DNA of 50,456 bases from an uncultured Eubacteriales bacterium (GTDB lineage Bacteria; Bacillota_I; Bacilli_A; RF39; UBA660): assembly GCA_900320735.1 (NCBI GenBank), contig ONTJ01000023.1, positions 1-50,456 of the forward strand. The letters are read 5' to 3'. Under the pieces are notes generated by a model. It was not told where the DNA came from, ran no database searches, and worked only from the letters and a program-made list of their open reading frames with translations. The translations under genes and the position numbers were made by a program. How positions within the stretch are numbered: the first letter of the stretch is position 1; each line of letters starts with the position of its first letter. Shown one piece after another: positions 25,029 to 34,513 of this stretch.

Positions 25029-25039
25029 TATGATATAAT
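25029..25039 (+). promoter_or_regulatory. Extended -10 promoter for ftsK/spoIIIE
   Basis: TATGATATAAT shortly after the preceding terminator, 30 nt before the GTG start; no -35. Confidence 0.65.
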
Positions 25040-25069
25040 ATAATATATATATGATCAGAGGTGTTGTAA

Positions 25070-27280
25070 GTGGCTAAGAAAAAACGAAGAAAAAATAGAG
25101 AAACTAATGGGTTTAAATATCCAATCGAGATAAAAGGAATAATATTTATAGTTATATCTATTATAGGATTTTTGGGATTCAAGGCTAATATTTTGGGTAA
25201 AATAATAAAAGGATTTGCGATGTTTCTAATGGGCTCATTTGATTTCATTGTTCTAGCATTACTTTTAATTTTTGGTGGTTATATGCTTATTAAGAGGGAT
25301 AAACCTAGATATTTTAGCTCTAGAATGATAGGATTGTATATATTTTTAATTGGACTTCTTTCACTTGCACATTTAAATTATATAAGTGATAATACTAATT
25401 TTGTTGATACGATGAAATTAACGATAGATGAAATACTTAAGTGTATTAATACTAAAACAGTTTATTCAGGTGGAGGAATAATAGGTTCATTTTTCATATA
25501 TATATTTAATTATCTTTTGGGACGAACAGGTAGTATTATAGTAATTAGCGTAATAATGCTAATTGGAGTATTACTTATTTCAAATTTATCTATATCCGAT
25601 TCATATGAATGGATTAGGGAGAAACTAAGAAGAAAAAGTGAATATGAAGAAGATGATGATGAACAAGGTCTTGAAGAATATGATGGTGATGTAGATGATG
25701 AAGATATTGAAAAAAGAAAAATCAAGATATCTTCAATAAATCAATTAACTCATCCAAATATTGAGGAACCTGAGGAAAGTAAGGAAGAGGTAAAAACTGA
25801 AAGCGCAAGTAATACTTATATAAATTATAAGTTGCCTTCGTTAAATCTATTATCCAAAGCAAAGAAAAATGAAATAGACACTAAAGAAAATGAAGCTACT
25901 ATAAGAGATAATATTAAGAGACTTGAAAGTGTACTTAATGATTTTGAGGTATTTGCTAAAGTAAAAGAAGTACATGTAGGTCCATCAATTACACAATATG
26001 AACTTGATGTAAAATCTGGAACAAAAATGAATAAAATTAAATCACTTAATAGTGAAATAGCACTTGCTTTAGCTGCAACTGATGTAAGAATACAAGCACC
26101 AATACCTGGTAAAAATACAGTTGGTGTAGAGCTTCCAAACAAAGTAGCAGTTGGAGTGTCATTTAGAGAAATGGTTGGTTTCTTTAATGTTCCACAGTAT
26201 AAATCTGATAATAAATTAAGAGTAGCATTAGGAAAAGATATAATGGGTGAACCTGAATTTATGGATATAAATAAAATGCCACATTTACTTATTGCTGGTT
26301 CAACTGGTTCAGGTAAGTCAGTATGTGTAAATTGTATTATATCTTCTATACTTATGAGAGCTAAACCTGATGAAGTAAAACTTATAATGGTAGATCCAAA
26401 AAAAGTTGAACTTTCTATGTACAATGCAATACCACATCTACTTATGCCAGTTATAACTGACCCAAAAAAGGCATCTGCTGCACTTCAAAGAGTAGTTGCA
26501 GAAATGATGGATAGGTATGATAAATTTGAAGATAGTAAAACTAAGAATATAGAAGGCTATAATAATTATTTAAGAGAAAAAAATAAAAATTTACCTGAAG
26601 AATCAAAATTACCATTATTACCATATATTGTCGTAATAATAGATGAACTTGCAGACCTTATGGTAGTTGCTAGAAAAGAAGTTGAAGATTCGATAATGAG
26701 AATTACTCAAATGGCCAGAGCAGCTGGAATTCATCTAATAGTTGCTACTCAAAGACCATCAACTGATGTAATCACAGGTATAATTAAGGCTAATATACCA
26801 TCAAGAATAGCATTTGCTGTTTCGTCTCAAATAGATTCGAGAACAATCCTTGATTCCGCAGGAGCCGAAAAACTATTAGGAAAAGGTGATATGTTATTTG
26901 ACCCAATGGGTGCTACTACAATGACAAGAATACAAGGCGCATTTATATCTGAGGATGATGTGCTTAAAATAGTTAATTATTGTATATCACAACAAAAAGC
27001 TGTTTATGATGAAAAATTTATGGATTTGGACAGAAGAGAAGAAAAAACTGCCATAGATAAGGATGATGTGGATAATGATGATCCACTATATAATGAAATA
27101 GTAGAATTCGTAATAACATCAGGTAAAGCATCTGCATCGCTTCTTCAAAGAAAATATAAATTAGGCTATAATAGAGCAGCTAGAATAATAGATTTACTCG
27201 AAGAAAGAGGAATAATTGGTCCACAAAATGGATCTAAACCAAGAGAAGTTTTAGTAGCTTTAGATGAAGAGAATGATTAA
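25070..27280 (+). CDS. FtsK/SpoIIIE-family DNA translocase
   Basis: 736 aa with a GTG start preceded by AGAGGTG. It pumps chromosomal DNA through the closing septum. The N-terminal part has several membrane segments (about 20-185), then an acidic linker (about 190-235, runs of E and D). The motor has Walker A IAGSTGSGKSVCVN (about 404-417), Walker B VVIIDELADLM (about 521-531) and the ATQRPSTDVITGIIKANIPS block. The C-terminal gamma winged helix (about 670-730: LLQRKYKLGYNRAARIIDLL) recognises SRS/KOPS-type DNA signals. The gerA operon at 44.7-48.3 kb suggests a spore former, which would make a SpoIIIE role possible, but the sequence alone does not separate FtsK from SpoIIIE. Confidence 0.95.
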   Translation: MAKKKRRKNRETNGFKYPIEIKGIIFIVISIIGFLGFKANILGKIIKGFAMFLMGSFDFIVLALLLIFGGYMLIKRDKPRYFSSRMIGLYIFLIGLLSLAHLNYISDNTNFVDTMKLTIDEILKCINTKTVYSGGGIIGSFFIYIFNYLLGRTGSIIVISVIMLIGVLLISNLSISDSYEWIREKLRRKSEYEEDDDEQGLEEYDGDVDDEDIEKRKIKISSINQLTHPNIEEPEESKEEVKTESASNTYINYKLPSLNLLSKAKKNEIDTKENEATIRDNIKRLESVLNDFEVFAKVKEVHVGPSITQYELDVKSGTKMNKIKSLNSEIALALAATDVRIQAPIPGKNTVGVELPNKVAVGVSFREMVGFFNVPQYKSDNKLRVALGKDIMGEPEFMDINKMPHLLIAGSTGSGKSVCVNCIISSILMRAKPDEVKLIMVDPKKVELSMYNAIPHLLMPVITDPKKASAALQRVVAEMMDRYDKFEDSKTKNIEGYNNYLREKNKNLPEESKLPLLPYIVVIIDELADLMVVARKEVEDSIMRITQMARAAGIHLIVATQRPSTDVITGIIKANIPSRIAFAVSSQIDSRTILDSAGAEKLLGKGDMLFDPMGATTMTRIQGAFISEDDVLKIVNYCISQQKAVYDEKFMDLDRREEKTAIDKDDVDNDDPLYNEIVEFVITSGKASASLLQRKYKLGYNRAARIIDLLEERGIIGPQNGSKPREVLVALDEEND

Positions 27281-27296
27281 AAAATCATTCTTTTTT
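27267..27296 (+). terminator. ftsK terminator
   Basis: GAATGATT pairs with AATCATTC around AAAA, flanked by A and T runs. Confidence 0.85.
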
Positions 27297-27376
27297 CAAT
27301 TTTTTAGTGGAATTTTTTTGTTTTATGGCAAATATATATATTGAAATATAAAAATAAAATGTTTTATCATTTTTTA

Positions 27377-27387
27377 TATGTTATAAT
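27377..27387 (+). promoter_or_regulatory. Extended -10 promoter for deoD
   Basis: TATGTTATAAT, 23 nt before the deoD ATG, after the T-rich stretch 27365-27375. Confidence 0.65.
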
Positions 27388-27410
27388 TATATATGTAGGA
27401 TGGTGAGAAA

Positions 27411-28127
27411 ATGGCAACAGCACATAATGAAGCAAATTTTGGCGATATTGCAAAGACAGTAATAATGTCTGGAGATCCTTTAAGGGTAAAAGCAATTGCA
27501 GAAAAATATTTAGAAAATGTAAGATTAGTAAATAATATAAGAGGTATTTGTGCTTACACAGGATACTATAAAGGTAAGGAAGTAAGTGTTATGGCACATG
27601 GTATGGGTATGCCAAGCGCTGGGATATATGTTTATGAACTTTACAAATTTTATGGTGTAGAAAATATAATCAGACTTGGGTCATGTGGAGCATATAAAGA
27701 AGATATAGATTTACTTGATATAATATTAGTAGATAACAGTTATACTGAGAGTAATTTTTCATATACATTAAATAACGAACACGTAAATGTAATATCTTCA
27801 TCAAAAGAGTTAAATGACAAAATAGAAGAAATATCAAAAAAAGAAAATATCCAAATACGAAAAGGTAATGTATGTTCAACTGATTGTTTTGACTGGTACA
27901 TGACAGATATAAATCAATATTTAGATAGATTACCTAAAAATTTAAATATGATTGCCGCTGAAATGGAATCATTTGCAATATTTTATATTGCTAAATTATT
28001 TAACAAAAAGGCAGCATGCCTATTAACAGTAGTAGATTCACACTATAAAAAAGAAGAACTTAGTGCAATCGAAAGACAAAATTCTTTAGATAAAATGACT
28101 ATTCTAGCATTAGAAAGTATACTTTAA
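27411..28127 (+). CDS. deoD: Purine-nucleoside phosphorylase, DeoD type
   Basis: 238 aa, full length. It splits purine (deoxy)nucleosides with phosphate to base and (deoxy)ribose 1-phosphate for salvage. Hallmarks are MSGDPLRVKAIAEKYL (about 20-35, phosphate site), HGMGMPSAGIYVYEL (about 63-77), RLGSCGA (about 87-93) and AAEMESFAIFYIA (about 182-194), the hexameric family's nucleoside-binding motif. The ATG follows AGGATGGTGAG. It has its own promoter and no terminator before the M16 peptidase pair 37 nt downstream, so some read-through is likely. Confidence 0.96.
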   Translation: MATAHNEANFGDIAKTVIMSGDPLRVKAIAEKYLENVRLVNNIRGICAYTGYYKGKEVSVMAHGMGMPSAGIYVYELYKFYGVENIIRLGSCGAYKEDIDLLDIILVDNSYTESNFSYTLNNEHVNVISSSKELNDKIEEISKKENIQIRKGNVCSTDCFDWYMTDINQYLDRLPKNLNMIAAEMESFAIFYIAKLFNKKAACLLTVVDSHYKKEELSAIERQNSLDKMTILALESIL

Positions 28128-28163
28128 AATAAAAAAACAAAACTATAAGAAAGGAGATAAAAT

Positions 28164-29426
28164 ATGGATTACAAGAAATATGAATTTGATGGTTATAATG
28201 CTCATTTTATCAAAACAAATAGATTTAAAAGTATATATATATCATTTGTTTTAATAAATGAATTTAATAAGGAAAATTTGACAAAAAATTTTATACTTAG
28301 AAAATTATTAACCACATCATCCAAAAAACTGAAAAATGAAGTGGAAGTAACAAGAGAAGTGTCAAAATTATATAATTCAGGTTTAGTAGTTTCAAACGAC
28401 ATAATTGGAAATTCAATTGTGACTACTTTTGATATGGAAGTACTAGAAGATAGATATACAGAAGATGGATTATTAAAAAAAGCACTAACTTATTTTTTTG
28501 ATACCATTTTTTACCCTAATATTATAGATAAAAAGTTTGAAAAAGAAAATTATGATTTAGCAATTAGCAGTGCCAAATTATATTATGAATCTCAGAAAGA
28601 AAATAAAAATAAGTATGCAGTTGATAATGCATACTTACTTATGGATGATGAGTTTTTAAAATATGATATTAATGGTTATGCTAAGGATTTAGATAATATT
28701 ACTAGAGAAAATATGGTTACTTATTATAATGATTTAATTAAAAGTGCAAATGCAAATATATTTATGATTGGATCATTTGATGATGATAATGTTTTAAAAA
28801 TAATAAATAAAAATTTAGATAGTAAGGTATTTAAAAATGATAATTATTCTAGGTCAATTACATTTACTGATAAACCAGAATTAAAAGAAAAAGAAGATAT
28901 AGAGACAAACAATCAATCTATTTTAGTTATGCTTTATAAAATATTAAATGCAACTAAAAGAGAAAAGAATGTTATATTTCCTATATTTAATAGAATTTTT
29001 GGTGGAAGTGATAATTCTAAATTATTTAAGGTAGTAAGAGAAGAGAATTCTTTGTGTTACGATATTGGATCTACTATATCCAGAAGTGGAGTAGTTAGAG
29101 TTCAATCCGGCATTAGTTATGAAAATAAAGAAAAAGTAAAAAAATTAATAGATGAACAACTTAAGAAAATGAAAAATGGTAATATAAGTGATAAAGAATT
29201 TAATGAAGCGATTGTTTTTAGGAGAAGGGCCCTAAAACAATTTGAAGATTACAATGATTCAATACTTTATTTAAAAGAAGGAAATGTACTATTTGAATCA
29301 GATGATATAGATGAAAGAATGGAACATTTGAACAGCGTAAAAAAAGAAGAAATAATAGAATTATCAAAGAAGATCGTGCTAAATGTAGTATATATGCTTA
29401 AAGGAGATACTGATGAGAAAGATTAA
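28164..29426 (+). CDS. M16-family protein without the zinc motif (YmfF-like)
   Basis: 420 aa. It resembles YmfF, the non-catalytic partner in paired M16 metalloprotease genes. The N-terminal segment where HxxEH would be has no such motif. The second half has the M16 C-terminal features (FPIFNRIFGGSDNSKLFKVV, about 272-291, then NSLCYDIGSTISRSG). Such half proteins form the peptidase chamber with an active partner. The next gene overlaps by 14 nt and carries HFLEH, matching the ymfF-ymfH pair of Bacilli. AAAGGAG precedes the ATG. Confidence 0.82.
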   Translation: MDYKKYEFDGYNAHFIKTNRFKSIYISFVLINEFNKENLTKNFILRKLLTTSSKKLKNEVEVTREVSKLYNSGLVVSNDIIGNSIVTTFDMEVLEDRYTEDGLLKKALTYFFDTIFYPNIIDKKFEKENYDLAISSAKLYYESQKENKNKYAVDNAYLLMDDEFLKYDINGYAKDLDNITRENMVTYYNDLIKSANANIFMIGSFDDDNVLKIINKNLDSKVFKNDNYSRSITFTDKPELKEKEDIETNNQSILVMLYKILNATKREKNVIFPIFNRIFGGSDNSKLFKVVREENSLCYDIGSTISRSGVVRVQSGISYENKEKVKKLIDEQLKKMKNGNISDKEFNEAIVFRRRALKQFEDYNDSILYLKEGNVLFESDDIDERMEHLNSVKKEEIIELSKKIVLNVVYMLKGDTDEKD

Positions 29427-30693
29427 TATACAAGGAATGAATGAAGTAGTATTTCATGAACAATTAGAAAATGGATTAAATATATTTGTTTTAAAAAAAG
29501 ATTATAATACTTTCAGTCATTATTTCATAACTAATTATGGTGCATTAATTGATAATTTCATACCAATAAATGAAGATAAAATGCATAAGTTTCCAAAAGG
29601 TATTGCACACTTTTTAGAACATAAAATGTTTGAACAAGAAAATGGTCCAGGTGTAATGGAAAAATTTTCTTCGCTTGGAGGTTCATGTAATGCATTTACT
29701 AATTATGACTATACTGCATATTATGTTTCAGGTGTAGAAAATGTAAAAGAAAATCTTGAATTTTTAATTGATTATGTTCAAAGTCCATATTTTACAGATC
29801 AAAATGTCGAAAAAGAAAAAGAAATAATAAATCAAGAAAGATTAATGACACTTGATAATCCGTATAGAACATTTAAAATGAGAATGTTAGATAATTTATT
29901 TGTTAATTATGAATATGGCAAATCTATTGTCGGTACAAAAAAAGATATTTACAGCATTACAAAAGAAGATTTATATAGATGTTATAATACTTTTTATAAT
30001 CCTAGTAATATGGCCCTTATTATTGTATCAAATGTAGATGAGGAGGAAATAATTGATTTTGTAAGGGAAAATCAAAGAAAGAAAAAATTTCCAAAACAAA
30101 AAGATATCGTTATTGAGAAAAAAGAAGAAGTAGAAGAAGTAAATAAAAAATATGATACATTTAAAGATAATGTTACTAAACCTCATATAGGCTATGCAAT
30201 AAAATTTAGATTGGATGATAGTAAATATGACATAGACAAGATGGGGGCATATATTAGGATATTATTAATAAGTAATTTTAGTAAAATGTCTAATTTAAAT
30301 TTAAAATTAAAAAAGGATAAATTAATACATGGTAATATAGGGTTTGGTGTTAGTAAATATAATGATTATGCAATAATTAATATTACTGTGTCATCTGATT
30401 ATGAAGATAAAGTAATAGGAGAAATAAAAAATAACTTTGATAATTTGGATTTATCTGAGGAATTATTTGATTTAATTAAGAAAAATTTAATTTCACAGTT
30501 TGTCTATTATTTTACAACTACTTCATCAATAATGGGATATTTATATGATGAATATTATGAAAGTAAGACAATCAGAGAAGATGTATTCATAAAACATAAA
30601 GAATTGAACTATAACGAATATGTGAAATATATAGGCATGCTTAATTTTAATAATGTCAGTATAACAGTTATGAATCCATTAGATAAGGAGTAA
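29413..30693 (+). CDS. M16-family zinc peptidase (YmfH-like)
   Basis: 426 aa. The zinc site HFLEH (66-70) is followed downstream by the glutamate-containing EKEKEIINQERLM (about 136-148), the third ligand region of the inverted zincin motif. CNAFTNYDYTAYYVSG (about 95-110) is the typical substrate-groove segment. It starts inside the preceding M16 gene, so the two subunits are probably made together. The substrate is unknown. It is 5 nt upstream of an ABC transporter ATPase gene, which may be in the same transcript; peptidase plus exporter pairs can process and export peptides, but that link is inference. Confidence 0.87.
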   Translation: MRKINIQGMNEVVFHEQLENGLNIFVLKKDYNTFSHYFITNYGALIDNFIPINEDKMHKFPKGIAHFLEHKMFEQENGPGVMEKFSSLGGSCNAFTNYDYTAYYVSGVENVKENLEFLIDYVQSPYFTDQNVEKEKEIINQERLMTLDNPYRTFKMRMLDNLFVNYEYGKSIVGTKKDIYSITKEDLYRCYNTFYNPSNMALIIVSNVDEEEIIDFVRENQRKKKFPKQKDIVIEKKEEVEEVNKKYDTFKDNVTKPHIGYAIKFRLDDSKYDIDKMGAYIRILLISNFSKMSNLNLKLKKDKLIHGNIGFGVSKYNDYAIINITVSSDYEDKVIGEIKNNFDNLDLSEELFDLIKKNLISQFVYYFTTTSSIMGYLYDEYYESKTIREDVFIKHKELNYNEYVKYIGMLNFNNVSITVMNPLDKE

Positions 30694-30697
30694 GATT

Positions 30698-31594
30698 ATG
30701 TTAAGAGTAAAGAATGTAACAAAATATTATGGTGATAAAAAAGCCGTTGATAATTTATCGTTTGAGGTGGGTGAAGGTGAAATATTTGGTTTACTTGGTG
30801 CTAATGGCGCTGGTAAAACTACAACTTTTAGAATGATAATGAATTTGCTTGATCCAAATGAAGGTGAAATAACATTATATGATAAAAAAATAGATTACGA
30901 TGTAACTGATAAAATTGGTTTTCTAACAGAGGAGAGAAGTTTACTTTTAAAACTTACTGTTAAAGAGTTAATGATATATTATGGAACACTTAAATCAATG
31001 AAAAAGGAAGATATTTTAAAAGAATTAAAAATATGGCTTAAGAAATTTGAAATAGAAGACTATGAAGATAGAAAAATAAAGGAATTATCAAAAGGAAACC
31101 AACAAAAAATTCAATTTATATCTGCAGTTATACATAAACCTAAGTTACTTATTTTGGATGAACCTTTTTCAGGTCTTGATCCTATTAATGTAAATATGTT
31201 TATTGATGCAATTAATTATTTGAAAGAAGAGGGAACAGCTATTATATTTTCATCACATCAAATGAATAATGTTGAACTATTTTGCCAAAAACTACTTATT
31301 TTAAATAAAGGCAAAACTATATTAAAAGGAAGCTTGAAGGAAATAAAAAATAGATATGATGAAAGAAAAATTCTAATAAAAGCAGATGTAACTAAATCCG
31401 AATTATCTAAATTAAAAGGAGTTAAATCTGTTATTATTAAAGGTGATGAAATTGAAGTTAATATAGATAATAAGGAAGATGCTAAAGGTATATTTGATTA
31501 CGTTAGTAAATGTAAAAATGTAATCAAGTTTGAAGTCGTTGAGCTTTCGTTACATGAAATATTTACAAAAGAGGTAGGTGCTAAAAATGAATAA
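30698..31594 (+). CDS. ABC-2 exporter ATP-binding protein (NatA/YhaQ type)
   Basis: 298 aa. Walker A GANGAGKTT (about 34-42), Walker B LLILDEPFSGLDP (about 149-161) and the H-loop FSSHQM are present. The signature is LSKGNQQKIQ (about 128-137) rather than LSGGQ, which is usual for this subfamily. The C-terminal roughly 80 residues form the extra domain seen in NatA/YhaQ proteins. It powers the permease encoded next, whose start lies inside this gene. AAGGAG precedes the ATG. The substrate cannot be told; relatives export sodium, drugs or peptides. Confidence 0.9.
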   Translation: MLRVKNVTKYYGDKKAVDNLSFEVGEGEIFGLLGANGAGKTTTFRMIMNLLDPNEGEITLYDKKIDYDVTDKIGFLTEERSLLLKLTVKELMIYYGTLKSMKKEDILKELKIWLKKFEIEDYEDRKIKELSKGNQQKIQFISAVIHKPKLLILDEPFSGLDPINVNMFIDAINYLKEEGTAIIFSSHQMNNVELFCQKLLILNKGKTILKGSLKEIKNRYDERKILIKADVTKSELSKLKGVKSVIIKGDEIEVNIDNKEDAKGIFDYVSKCKNVIKFEVVELSLHEIFTKEVGAKNE

Positions 31595-32909
31595 AAAATT
31601 TTGGTTTTTAGTAAAACAAAGTTTACTTAAAAAGATAAAGACTAAGACATTTATTATTGTAAATATTTTAATGCTCATTGCCTTAGTAGCTTTATTTAAT
31701 ATTGATAGAATAATATTATTATTTGGTGGCAACTTTAATAAGGTTAATAATATAATGGTAATTGATAACACTAAAAAAACATATGAAGTACTAAAGATGA
31801 CAATGGATAGTCAAGAATCAATTATAGATACTGGATTAAAATATAAAATAAAAAAAGTTGATACTGAAAAAGAAGCAAGAAAGAAAATAAAAAAAGATAA
31901 AGATATAGCAATTGTAATAGATGAATCTAAAGATAATATAATTGATGCTAAACTAATATCATATGGGTACATGAATGCTAATCTTCATCAATTGATCGTA
32001 TCAGCCATCAATTCATCAAAACAAATATTAGCAATAGAAGATTTGAATATAAGTCAAGAAGCACTTGCTAAATTAAGTAGTCCGGTTAATGTTGAAAGAG
32101 TATATATTCAAAAAGATAAAAGTGAATCCGAAGAAAATATGAAATATATAATGAGTATAATTACACCTATAATAATATTTCCATTTTTCATGCTTATAAC
32201 TTTAATCGTTCAAATGATAGGTGCTGAAATAAATGAAGAAAAATCAACTAGAAGTATGGAAATAATAATATCAAATGTCTCATCGAAAACACATTTCTTT
32301 TCAAAAGTGCTTGCAGCCAACTTCTTTGTAATAATGCAATGCTTACTGCTTGGTTTATACTCATTAATAGGAGCATTAATTAGAGGCGGTACTAGAATAA
32401 ATTTTGAAGGATTGGATGGTATAGGTAATGGCACAATTTCTAAAGTAAAAGATACGCTAGTATCAACAGGTGTCCTTAATAATATTATTAGTTATATTCC
32501 ACTTGTATTACTTTTAATGCTAATAACAATACTAGGTTATTCATTGCTTGCTGGAATACTTGCATCCATGACAACAAACATGGAAGATTTTCAACAACTT
32601 CAAACACCTATAATGGTAATATTACTTGTTGGATTTTATCTAGCTATAATGAGTCCTATGTTTGAAGGAGCTGTATTTATAAGAATAATTTCATATATAC
32701 CATTTATATCTGCTATATTATCCCCATCACTTTTGCTCTCTGGTGTAATAGATGTAAAGGATATGATACTATCAATTCTACTTATGATAGTAGTAATATA
32801 TTTCTTAATAAAATATGGACTTAGAATATATAAAGAGGGTATACTTAATTATTCAAGTAATAAATTATGGAAGAAAATGATAAAAGCATTAAAAAAAGGT
32901 TCAAATTAA
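31587..32909 (+). CDS. ABC-2 exporter permease (NatB/YhaP type)
   Basis: 440 aa from the ATG at 31587; an in-frame GTG at 31578 falls within the ribosome site AGGTAGGTG. It has one N-terminal membrane segment (about 20-42), a large external domain (about 45-190) and five or so membrane segments from about 195 to 430, including MIGAEINEEKSTRSMEII (about 213-230), the conserved coupling-helix region of the family. It is encoded in an 8-nt overlap with its ATPase, so the two form one exporter. A terminator hairpin overlaps its stop codon. Confidence 0.88.
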   Translation: MNKKFWFLVKQSLLKKIKTKTFIIVNILMLIALVALFNIDRIILLFGGNFNKVNNIMVIDNTKKTYEVLKMTMDSQESIIDTGLKYKIKKVDTEKEARKKIKKDKDIAIVIDESKDNIIDAKLISYGYMNANLHQLIVSAINSSKQILAIEDLNISQEALAKLSSPVNVERVYIQKDKSESEENMKYIMSIITPIIIFPFFMLITLIVQMIGAEINEEKSTRSMEIIISNVSSKTHFFSKVLAANFFVIMQCLLLGLYSLIGALIRGGTRINFEGLDGIGNGTISKVKDTLVSTGVLNNIISYIPLVLLLMLITILGYSLLAGILASMTTNMEDFQQLQTPIMVILLVGFYLAIMSPMFEGAVFIRIISYIPFISAILSPSLLLSGVIDVKDMILSILLMIVVIYFLIKYGLRIYKEGILNYSSNKLWKKMIKALKKGSN

Positions 32910-32924
32910 CAATTTGAATCTTTT
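32894..32924 (+). terminator. Terminator of the ABC-2 exporter genes
   Basis: GGTTCAAATT pairs with AATTTGAATC (one G-T pair) around AAC, flanked by A and T runs; the stop codon is in the stem. Confidence 0.75.
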
Positions 32925-32937
32925 AATTTACACATAA

Positions 32938-32978
32938 GTGTTAACACAGTTGACTTATATGACTTAGTTTTGTTAATA
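32938..32978 (+). promoter_or_regulatory. Promoter with upstream palindrome for the second DUF1292 gene
   Basis: TTGACT (32950-32955), 17 bp, TTAATA (32973-32978, with TG one or two bases before). The perfect 10-bp palindrome GTGTTAACAC (32938-32947) lies right before the -35 and could be an operator. Confidence 0.5.
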
Positions 32979-32995
32979 TTAAAGTAGGTGATAAT

Positions 32996-33265
32996 ATGGA
33001 AGATAATTATTTAACGATTACAACTATTGATGGAGAAGAAATAAAGTATAAAATTTTATGCGTTTTTTACATGGAAAGAACCGGTAAGAATTATGTCTTA
33101 TATACGGACGAAAATGAAGAAAAAAATTCTGACAATAGTACTAATGTTTATGCAGCAATTTATTATCCAGATGATGATACTAGAATAGATGAAGTAAGCA
33201 CCAATGAAGAATGGGAAGAAATTGCGAAAGTTATAGAAAAATTGGGGGAAGGTGAAGAAAAATGA
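32996..33265 (+). CDS. DUF1292 family protein, second copy
   Basis: 89 aa, acidic, no membrane segment. It shares the DUF1292 layout with the protein at 2204-2476: an N-terminal strand pair (LTITTIDGEEIKYKIL), a tyrosine-containing strand (NYVLYTDENEE), a second strand with VYAAIYYPD, and an acidic C-terminal helix (WEEIAKVIEKL). Function unknown. Its TGA stop overlaps the next ATG (ATGA), so it is coupled to the zinc-peptidase-like gene. Both DUF1292 genes in this window head a pair with an unknown larger gene. Confidence 0.68.
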   Translation: MEDNYLTITTIDGEEIKYKILCVFYMERTGKNYVLYTDENEEKNSDNSTNVYAAIYYPDDDTRIDEVSTNEEWEEIAKVIEKLGEGEEK

Positions 33266-34341
33266 CTTTTATTGAAATCTTAACTGAAATGGGACAATAT
33301 GCTGCTGGCGTTGTAATTGGTTTTTCTATTGTAGCAGCGAATAAAGTTGTCGGAGGAAAATATAAATTAAGTAAAGACCCAAAATTACCAAAAGCGGTGA
33401 GTATCAAAAAAGTAACTCTTCCAGGAGAACTAAAGAAGATAAGACCTAGAGTAAAACAAGAATTAAGTGACTATAATGAAAAAATTGATTTTTTTGTAAA
33501 AACACTAGAAAAAAATTATCCAAAAGAATATTTAAAAAATTTATATCATAATTTAAGCTATTTAACTGTTAGAAAGAAAAAATTAAAGGATGCAGGAGGT
33601 CTGTATAAACCATTTTCTAATACTATAGATATAGGCATTGAAGAGGAAGTAAGAACTATATATCATGAATTATTTCATATACCGAGTGCTATTGAAACGG
33701 AATCAGGAATTCTATATCATGAATTATTTCATATGTCGAGTACAATAGATTCTAAACATATAGGCTTTTTTAATAGAAGTATAGGTGATGAACTTAATGA
33801 AGGTTTTACAGATGTATTATCCAAAAGAAATTTTAATAACTATACAGTTGGGTATCCATACTATTATTCAATAGCGAGTATATTAGAAAAAATAGTGGGT
33901 CCTAACATGACAAAGTGTTATTTTGAAGCTAATTTATTAGGTTTAATAGAAGAACTTAAAAAATATATTTCTGAAGAAGAAATAATGCAGTTTTTAACAA
34001 ATTTAAGTAAAATTGGGGATTTGACTCAAGATAATAGATTTAATGTTAATGATTATAATAAAAAGACAGTTGTTATGCTAATAGGAAAAATAAGTAAATT
34101 TATATTAGAAATATATGATTCGTATCTTAAAAAGGAACTACAAGAAGGAAGAATTAATAATGAAGAATATATTAATGAGTTACAAGAGTTAATAATGGGT
34201 TACGGAGTAATGAGTGCAGCTGTAAGAATTAATGGAAGATACTATGCAAACCCATTAACTACTATAGATGAGAAAAATCGAAAAACTGTATTAACAAGTG
34301 AATATGAAGATGTTAGTGAATATCAATCCATGGGATTATAA
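33262..34341 (+). CDS. Putative membrane-associated zinc peptidase with a duplicated HELFH motif
   Basis: 359 aa. An N-terminal hydrophobic segment (about 12-28: YAAGVVIGFSIVAANKV) may anchor it. Two copies of the zincin motif lie in tandem: YHELFHIPSAIE (HELFH at 135-139) and YHELFHMSSTID (HELFH at 153-157), 18 residues apart. NEGFTD (about 179-184) further on is the usual third-ligand region of HExxH...NEGxTE peptidases. The two HELFH copies are encoded by a 54-bp tandem duplication with a 22-nt identical core. The family is not recognised; peptidase activity is inferred from the motif. It is coupled to the DUF1292 gene and ends at a terminator. Confidence 0.6.
   Translation: MTFIEILTEMGQYAAGVVIGFSIVAANKVVGGKYKLSKDPKLPKAVSIKKVTLPGELKKIRPRVKQELSDYNEKIDFFVKTLEKNYPKEYLKNLYHNLSYLTVRKKKLKDAGGLYKPFSNTIDIGIEEEVRTIYHELFHIPSAIETESGILYHELFHMSSTIDSKHIGFFNRSIGDELNEGFTDVLSKRNFNNYTVGYPYYYSIASILEKIVGPNMTKCYFEANLLGLIEELKKYISEEEIMQFLTNLSKIGDLTQDNRFNVNDYNKKTVVMLIGKISKFILEIYDSYLKKELQEGRINNEEYINELQELIMGYGVMSAAVRINGRYYANPLTTIDEKNRKTVLTSEYEDVSEYQSMGL
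33659..33734. repeat. 54-bp-period tandem duplication coding for the two HELFH motifs
   Basis: The 22 nt at 33659-33680 recur exactly at 33713-33734, in frame, with weaker similarity on both sides. Confidence 0.85.
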
Positions 34342-34344
34342 AAG

Positions 34345-34376
34345 AAAAAAGATTATTATAAAAATAATCTTTTTTT
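34345..34376. terminator. Bidirectional terminator between the zinc-peptidase gene and tRNA-Arg
   Basis: A 13-bp A/T-flanked stem (AAAAAAGATTATT / AATAATCTTTTTT) around ATAAA, with T-runs on both strands. Confidence 0.82.
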
Positions 34377-34384
34377 ATTATATA

Positions 34385-34461
<77 letters not shown>

Positions 34462-34469
34462 ACATTTAA

Positions 34470-34480
34470 ATTATATCATA
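34470..34480 (-). promoter_or_regulatory. Extended -10 promoter of tRNA-Arg
   Basis: TATGATATAAT on the minus strand, 8 nt upstream of the mature tRNA 5' end, so the precursor would have almost no leader. Confidence 0.75.
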
Positions 34481-34513
34481 TTTTATTCATAATATTGCAA
34501 AAAATAATTAAAT

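Noticed and set aside
25825..26424. 199-aa antisense open frame inside ftsK
   Set aside because: It lies wholly opposite a strongly conserved motor domain, has no ribosome site or known motif, and its composition is that of a complement-strand shadow.
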